Of a stretch of 26,199 nucleotides of DNA, positions 23,707-26,199 are shown in pieces. This DNA comes from Muribaculaceae bacterium (GTDB lineage: Bacteria > Bacteroidota > Bacteroidia > Bacteroidales > Muribaculaceae): contig JAIDTS010000488.1 in NCBI GenBank assembly GCA_029060585.1, forward strand, positions 1 through 26,199. The letters are read 5' to 3'. Both the position numbers and the translations under genes were made by a program. Positions within the stretch are counted from its first letter, which is position 1, and each line of letters starts with the position of its first letter. The notes under the pieces are model-generated. The model saw only the letters and a list, made by a program, of their open reading frames with translations, was not told where the DNA came from and did not search any database.

Positions 23707-25686
23707 TCAGGGACATATGATCTTCTTATAGACGCCTCGCGTCGTCTTCACTACATACAGACCATTACCTACGCCGGACAGCCCAGAGGCAAGTCCGGCG
23801 TATCTTTTCATTCCGGCAGCGTCATAGACCTCTATGTACTCGTCGGGTGGGAGCACTCCGACCGGGGTATCCACCGAACCGACTCCCCCGGTTAGTAGGG
23901 CCAACCGTAATCCTGCGACCGGGTCAAAATATCCGGCCCCTATATGAGGATCCTCGGGGTCTGTGATTCCATGACGGTTAGACTGCATTATGATGCTTAT
24001 GACGTCGGCAGAAGTGAGGGTTGGGACGGCCTCGAGCCAGGTGGCGATATATCCCGCCACGTATGGGGCTGCCATAGAGGTGCCACCCTCATCGACCCAT
24101 ACGGTGTCGCCAAGCCGCTGATGCGGATGAAATGGATAGGACTCAAGGAAGGGACGGCTGAAGGCCGACATAAGGTCGGCACCGGGAGCGGTCGTTAGAG
24201 GAGTTACACGCCCGTCGCGCAAGGTCCCGAAGCTGCTATGGACAACCGGAGCGCCTGCTTCGTATCCAGTGGATTCCCAGTATACCTCGTCGTCAAGCAA
24301 CACCTCGGGATGGTTTCTCGGAACGGAATCGCGGTTACCATACATTCCTACGCTGATTACGTTGAAGCCACACGCCAGATCGCTTACCGAACGTTCTGAC
24401 GACGGCAGCGGACTTGACGCACCTGCCGACAAGCGGGTGTAGATGCCGTCGGCATAGACTTCCACGTCATCGCCCGGAGAGCCGCTTACACCGACAGCGA
24501 GCTCATATCGTGCCCATGAGCCTGCGGAAGATTGCTCTTCAGCAATGAATTCATAACCAAGCGATGTGCAGTGCCGCCCGTTTTCAAAATCCACGTATCC
24601 GAGTGCGGTAAGTTCTCCCTTAAAGGGGAACCCTTCGGAATAATCCGATCCATTCCATGAAAACTTCAGGCTGTCACCTCCGGTAAGCCGGAATGGCTCA
24701 AGCCAGCGTATTACCCGCTTCTCATTAGTGTCGTATAGACCGAGCGACACCTGGAGCGGCACCCCAGAACCACTCCATATCTCAGTGGAGCCATACATTT
24801 CATATTCGTCCCAGCTCCTATTGCCTAGTCGGAACGACAGGGTACGGAGTTCATCGGAGAATCCCGAGATCAGTGTATTCTTATGCGAGCCCTCGTTGCC
24901 AGCTGAAAGCACAATGATAGCATCGTCGGCACACATGTCGAGATACTGTGAGAAAAGCGAACTGCCGTCGTGCGCCCCGGTGTAGCTGCCGACTGAGATA
25001 TTGATGACGGCAGGTTTCCCGGCCTCCTGAGCATAGTCTATAACGTCCTCCACGCCAGCTAAAAGGCCAACCTCAGTAAGGGTAGAGACAGTGACCACTA
25101 TCTCTGCATCGGAAGCAATTCCAGAATAAGGGGTTCCGGCGCCTCCTCCGGCGAGGATGCCGCAGACATGAGTGGCGTGATACATATCGGGATCATCGGT
25201 TTGCCATTCTCGATAGGCTTCCTCACCCTCGAGTTCCAGTCTGATTCCTTCATGCTCGACATACTGTACCACGCGCCTTATTCTCGAGCGCTCCTCGGAA
25301 TCAAGAAAGGTGGGATGAAGCGGATCTATGCCTATATCGCATATGCCTACCACCACCCCTTTCCCGGTATATGGAGTGCCAGTGGAGGCACCGGACTGTA
25401 TGGATCCGGCGTCATAAAATGACTTTGCCTTGTCAAGGGCAGGAACGATGGACCTTTGACGAGTGATGGCATCTCCGCCGCGCGTCGCCCTATTCGGAAA
25501 AAGGCAAAGCAGGATATCACCGCGCCGACGTATGATGTCGACTCCCTCCAACATAAGGGAATCGATCTCCGACTCTTTTTCGATCTTTACAATCTGAGGT
25601 ATAAAAAGACTTTCCCCCTCTGCTTTTGCCGAAAAAAGGGGGAATATCGGGATTGATAGGATAAGTAATAGTATTAATCGTTTCAT
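23707..25686 (-). CDS. Secreted subtilisin-like (S8) serine peptidase
   Basis: The 659-residue product has a signal peptide (about 1-22). The catalytic triad is visible: Asp117 in 'VVGICDIGIDPLHPTF', His170 in 'YHATHVCGILAGG' and Ser537 in 'GGTSMAAPYVAGYIATWLE', with the oxyanion Asn in 'VLSAGNEGSH'. Two motif residues differ from the usual form (HGTH is HATH, DTGID is DIGID), but the triad is intact. A non-catalytic beta insertion lies between about 280 and 430. The last 45 residues ('YIEVYDAAGMKRY' to 'NGLYVVKTTRGVYKKI') resemble a type IX secretion C-terminal sorting domain, suggesting export to the surface. It converges on the Ig-like lipoprotein gene with 27 bases between stops. Its substrate is unknown. 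Confidence 0.9.
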   Translation of the reverse strand: MKRLILLLILSIPIFPLFSAKAEGESLFIPQIVKIEKESEIDSLMLEGVDIIRRRGDILLCLFPNRATRGGDAITRQRSIVPALDKAKSFYDAGSIQSGASTGTPYTGKGVVVGICDIGIDPLHPTFLDSEERSRIRRVVQYVEHEGIRLELEGEEAYREWQTDDPDMYHATHVCGILAGGGAGTPYSGIASDAEIVVTVSTLTEVGLLAGVEDVIDYAQEAGKPAVINISVGSYTGAHDGSSLFSQYLDMCADDAIIVLSAGNEGSHKNTLISGFSDELRTLSFRLGNRSWDEYEMYGSTEIWSGSGVPLQVSLGLYDTNEKRVIRWLEPFRLTGGDSLKFSWNGSDYSEGFPFKGELTALGYVDFENGRHCTSLGYEFIAEEQSSAGSWARYELAVGVSGSPGDDVEVYADGIYTRLSAGASSPLPSSERSVSDLACGFNVISVGMYGNRDSVPRNHPEVLLDDEVYWESTGYEAGAPVVHSSFGTLRDGRVTPLTTAPGADLMSAFSRPFLESYPFHPHQRLGDTVWVDEGGTSMAAPYVAGYIATWLEAVPTLTSADVISIIMQSNRHGITDPEDPHIGAGYFDPVAGLRLALLTGGVGSVDTPVGVLPPDEYIEVYDAAGMKRYAGLASGLSGVGNGLYVVKTTRGVYKKIICP

Positions 25687-25741
25687 CAGTGTTTTGATCT
25701 CAAATGAAGGCCTTGAGATTCAGATATACGGCCTCTTTATC

Positions 25742-26107
25742 TTACTCCGGCAGAGAGAAAATCACCTCCACGTTCGATTCACTTTCAACCGGAGTGCCGT
25801 CTACCGTAGCCGGAGTCCATGCAGGCATACCCTTGACAAGACGGATAGCCTCTGCCTCCAGGTCAGGGTCTACGAGGCGCACGATCGATAGCTTGTCGAG
25901 CGCGCCGTCGGTCTTCACCACAAATTTCACGTTGACTACTCCTTCGATGCCGTTATTGATCGAAGGTTGCGGATACTTGAGGTTCTTTGCCAGATAAGCC
26001 GACAGAGCTTTCTCTCCGCCTGGGTAGCTGGCAGGTATGGTGTCTGACTGTGCCATCGCGGTTCCGGCAATGGCAAGCGAAGCGATTATTGACAATATTT
26101 TTTTCAT
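25742..26107 (-). CDS. Secreted TonB C-terminal-domain protein
   Basis: The 121-residue product has a cleavable signal peptide (about 1-19, ending AMA before QS) and is otherwise a single TonB C-terminal domain: 'YPGGEKALSAYLAKNLKYP', 'GVVNVKFVVKTDGALDKL', 'PAWTPATVDGTPV'. It lacks the membrane anchor and proline-rich spacer of true TonB, so it is not an energy transducer by itself. Such lone periplasmic domains are common in Bacteroidales, and their partners are unknown. It lies 55 bases upstream of the subtilase gene and may be co-transcribed with it. Confidence 0.88.
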   Translation of the reverse strand: MKKILSIIASLAIAGTAMAQSDTIPASYPGGEKALSAYLAKNLKYPQPSINNGIEGVVNVKFVVKTDGALDKLSIVRLVDPDLEAEAIRLVKGMPAWTPATVDGTPVESESNVEVIFSLPE

Positions 26108-26156
26108 ATAGGTAAGTTTTGGTTATATAAATATAGACAAGCAATATGGAGAAAAG

Positions 26157-26199
26157 TTACATCTGCCATGTGAGCGAGACACTGCCGCCGATGCCGGTA
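26157..26199 (-). CDS. C-terminal end of a probable outer-membrane barrel protein
   Basis: The last 14 codons on the minus strand read TGIGGSVSLTWQM and a stop at 26157. An amphipathic strand with an aromatic residue near the C-terminus is typical of outer-membrane beta-barrels. The rest lies beyond the window, so the family cannot be named. The stop is 49 bases ahead of the TonB-domain gene. Confidence 0.5.
   Translation of the reverse strand, partial: TGIGGSVSLTWQM

Noticed and set aside
1..26199. tRNA, rRNA, insertion sequences, complete prophage or replication origin
   Set aside because: Reading the intergenic regions showed no cloverleaf, rRNA segment, transposase, integrase or origin-like array.

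Overview
The window looks like a chromosomal segment of a gut Bacteroidales bacterium, most likely Muribaculaceae-like. This is judged from protein families only, not from a marker gene. The supporting signs are fimbrillin-family lipoproteins, BspA-type leucine-rich repeats (LRRs), a BACON domain, a secreted TonB C-terminal protein, Bacteroidetes promoters (TTTG-N20-TAnnTTTG) placed close to start codons, and no obvious Shine-Dalgarno sites.

Layout. (1) Positions 1-457 hold the 5' part of a SEL1-repeat lipoprotein or secreted protein on the minus strand, with a textbook promoter. (2) Positions 458-1246 have no convincing gene. They carry degenerate ~46-bp repeats, two promoter-like elements and a long, highly self-complementary RNA candidate (about 897-1205). 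(3) Positions 1247-5798 are a five-gene, visibly AT-rich envelope operon (DUF6175-like, a companion secreted protein, a FlgT-N-like protein, a multi-pass membrane protein, a small secreted protein). (4) Positions 5799-6575 are a debris zone: an orphan C-terminal coding fragment, a perfect promoter with a short hairpin RNA, a 30-codon remnant resembling the start of an Abi/AbiF-type protein, a strong terminator and heptamer repeats. (5) Positions 6576-17049 are a compact co-directional locus of eight genes: two plain fimbrillin lipoproteins, a giant fimbrillin-LRR-BACON-M64 peptidase fusion, a membrane-anchored NTF2-like protein, a PEGA-like/beta-barrel protein, an Fn3-LRR lipoprotein, a tail-anchored Ser/Thr kinase with a DFN motif, and a small cytoplasmic protein that may bind DNA. 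(6) Positions 17185-23679 look like core genes: a small conserved protein, a HAD phosphatase-AroB fusion, a UPF0104 membrane protein, an acidic single-pass protein and a large Ig-like lipoprotein. (7) Positions 23707-26199 on the minus strand encode a subtilase, a secreted TonB C-terminal protein and the last codons of a probable outer-membrane barrel.

How the parts may work together. The fimbrillin locus reads as a surface-display module (adhesin subunits, LRR binding surfaces, a metallopeptidase) co-transcribed with an envelope-to-cytoplasm arm (periplasmic proteins, kinase, small regulator). That link is inferred from gene order. The most unusual items are the structured RNA upstream of the DUF6175 operon, the possible orphan abiF-type RNA beside a truncated Abi gene, and the fimbrillin-M64 fusion encoded with a kinase.
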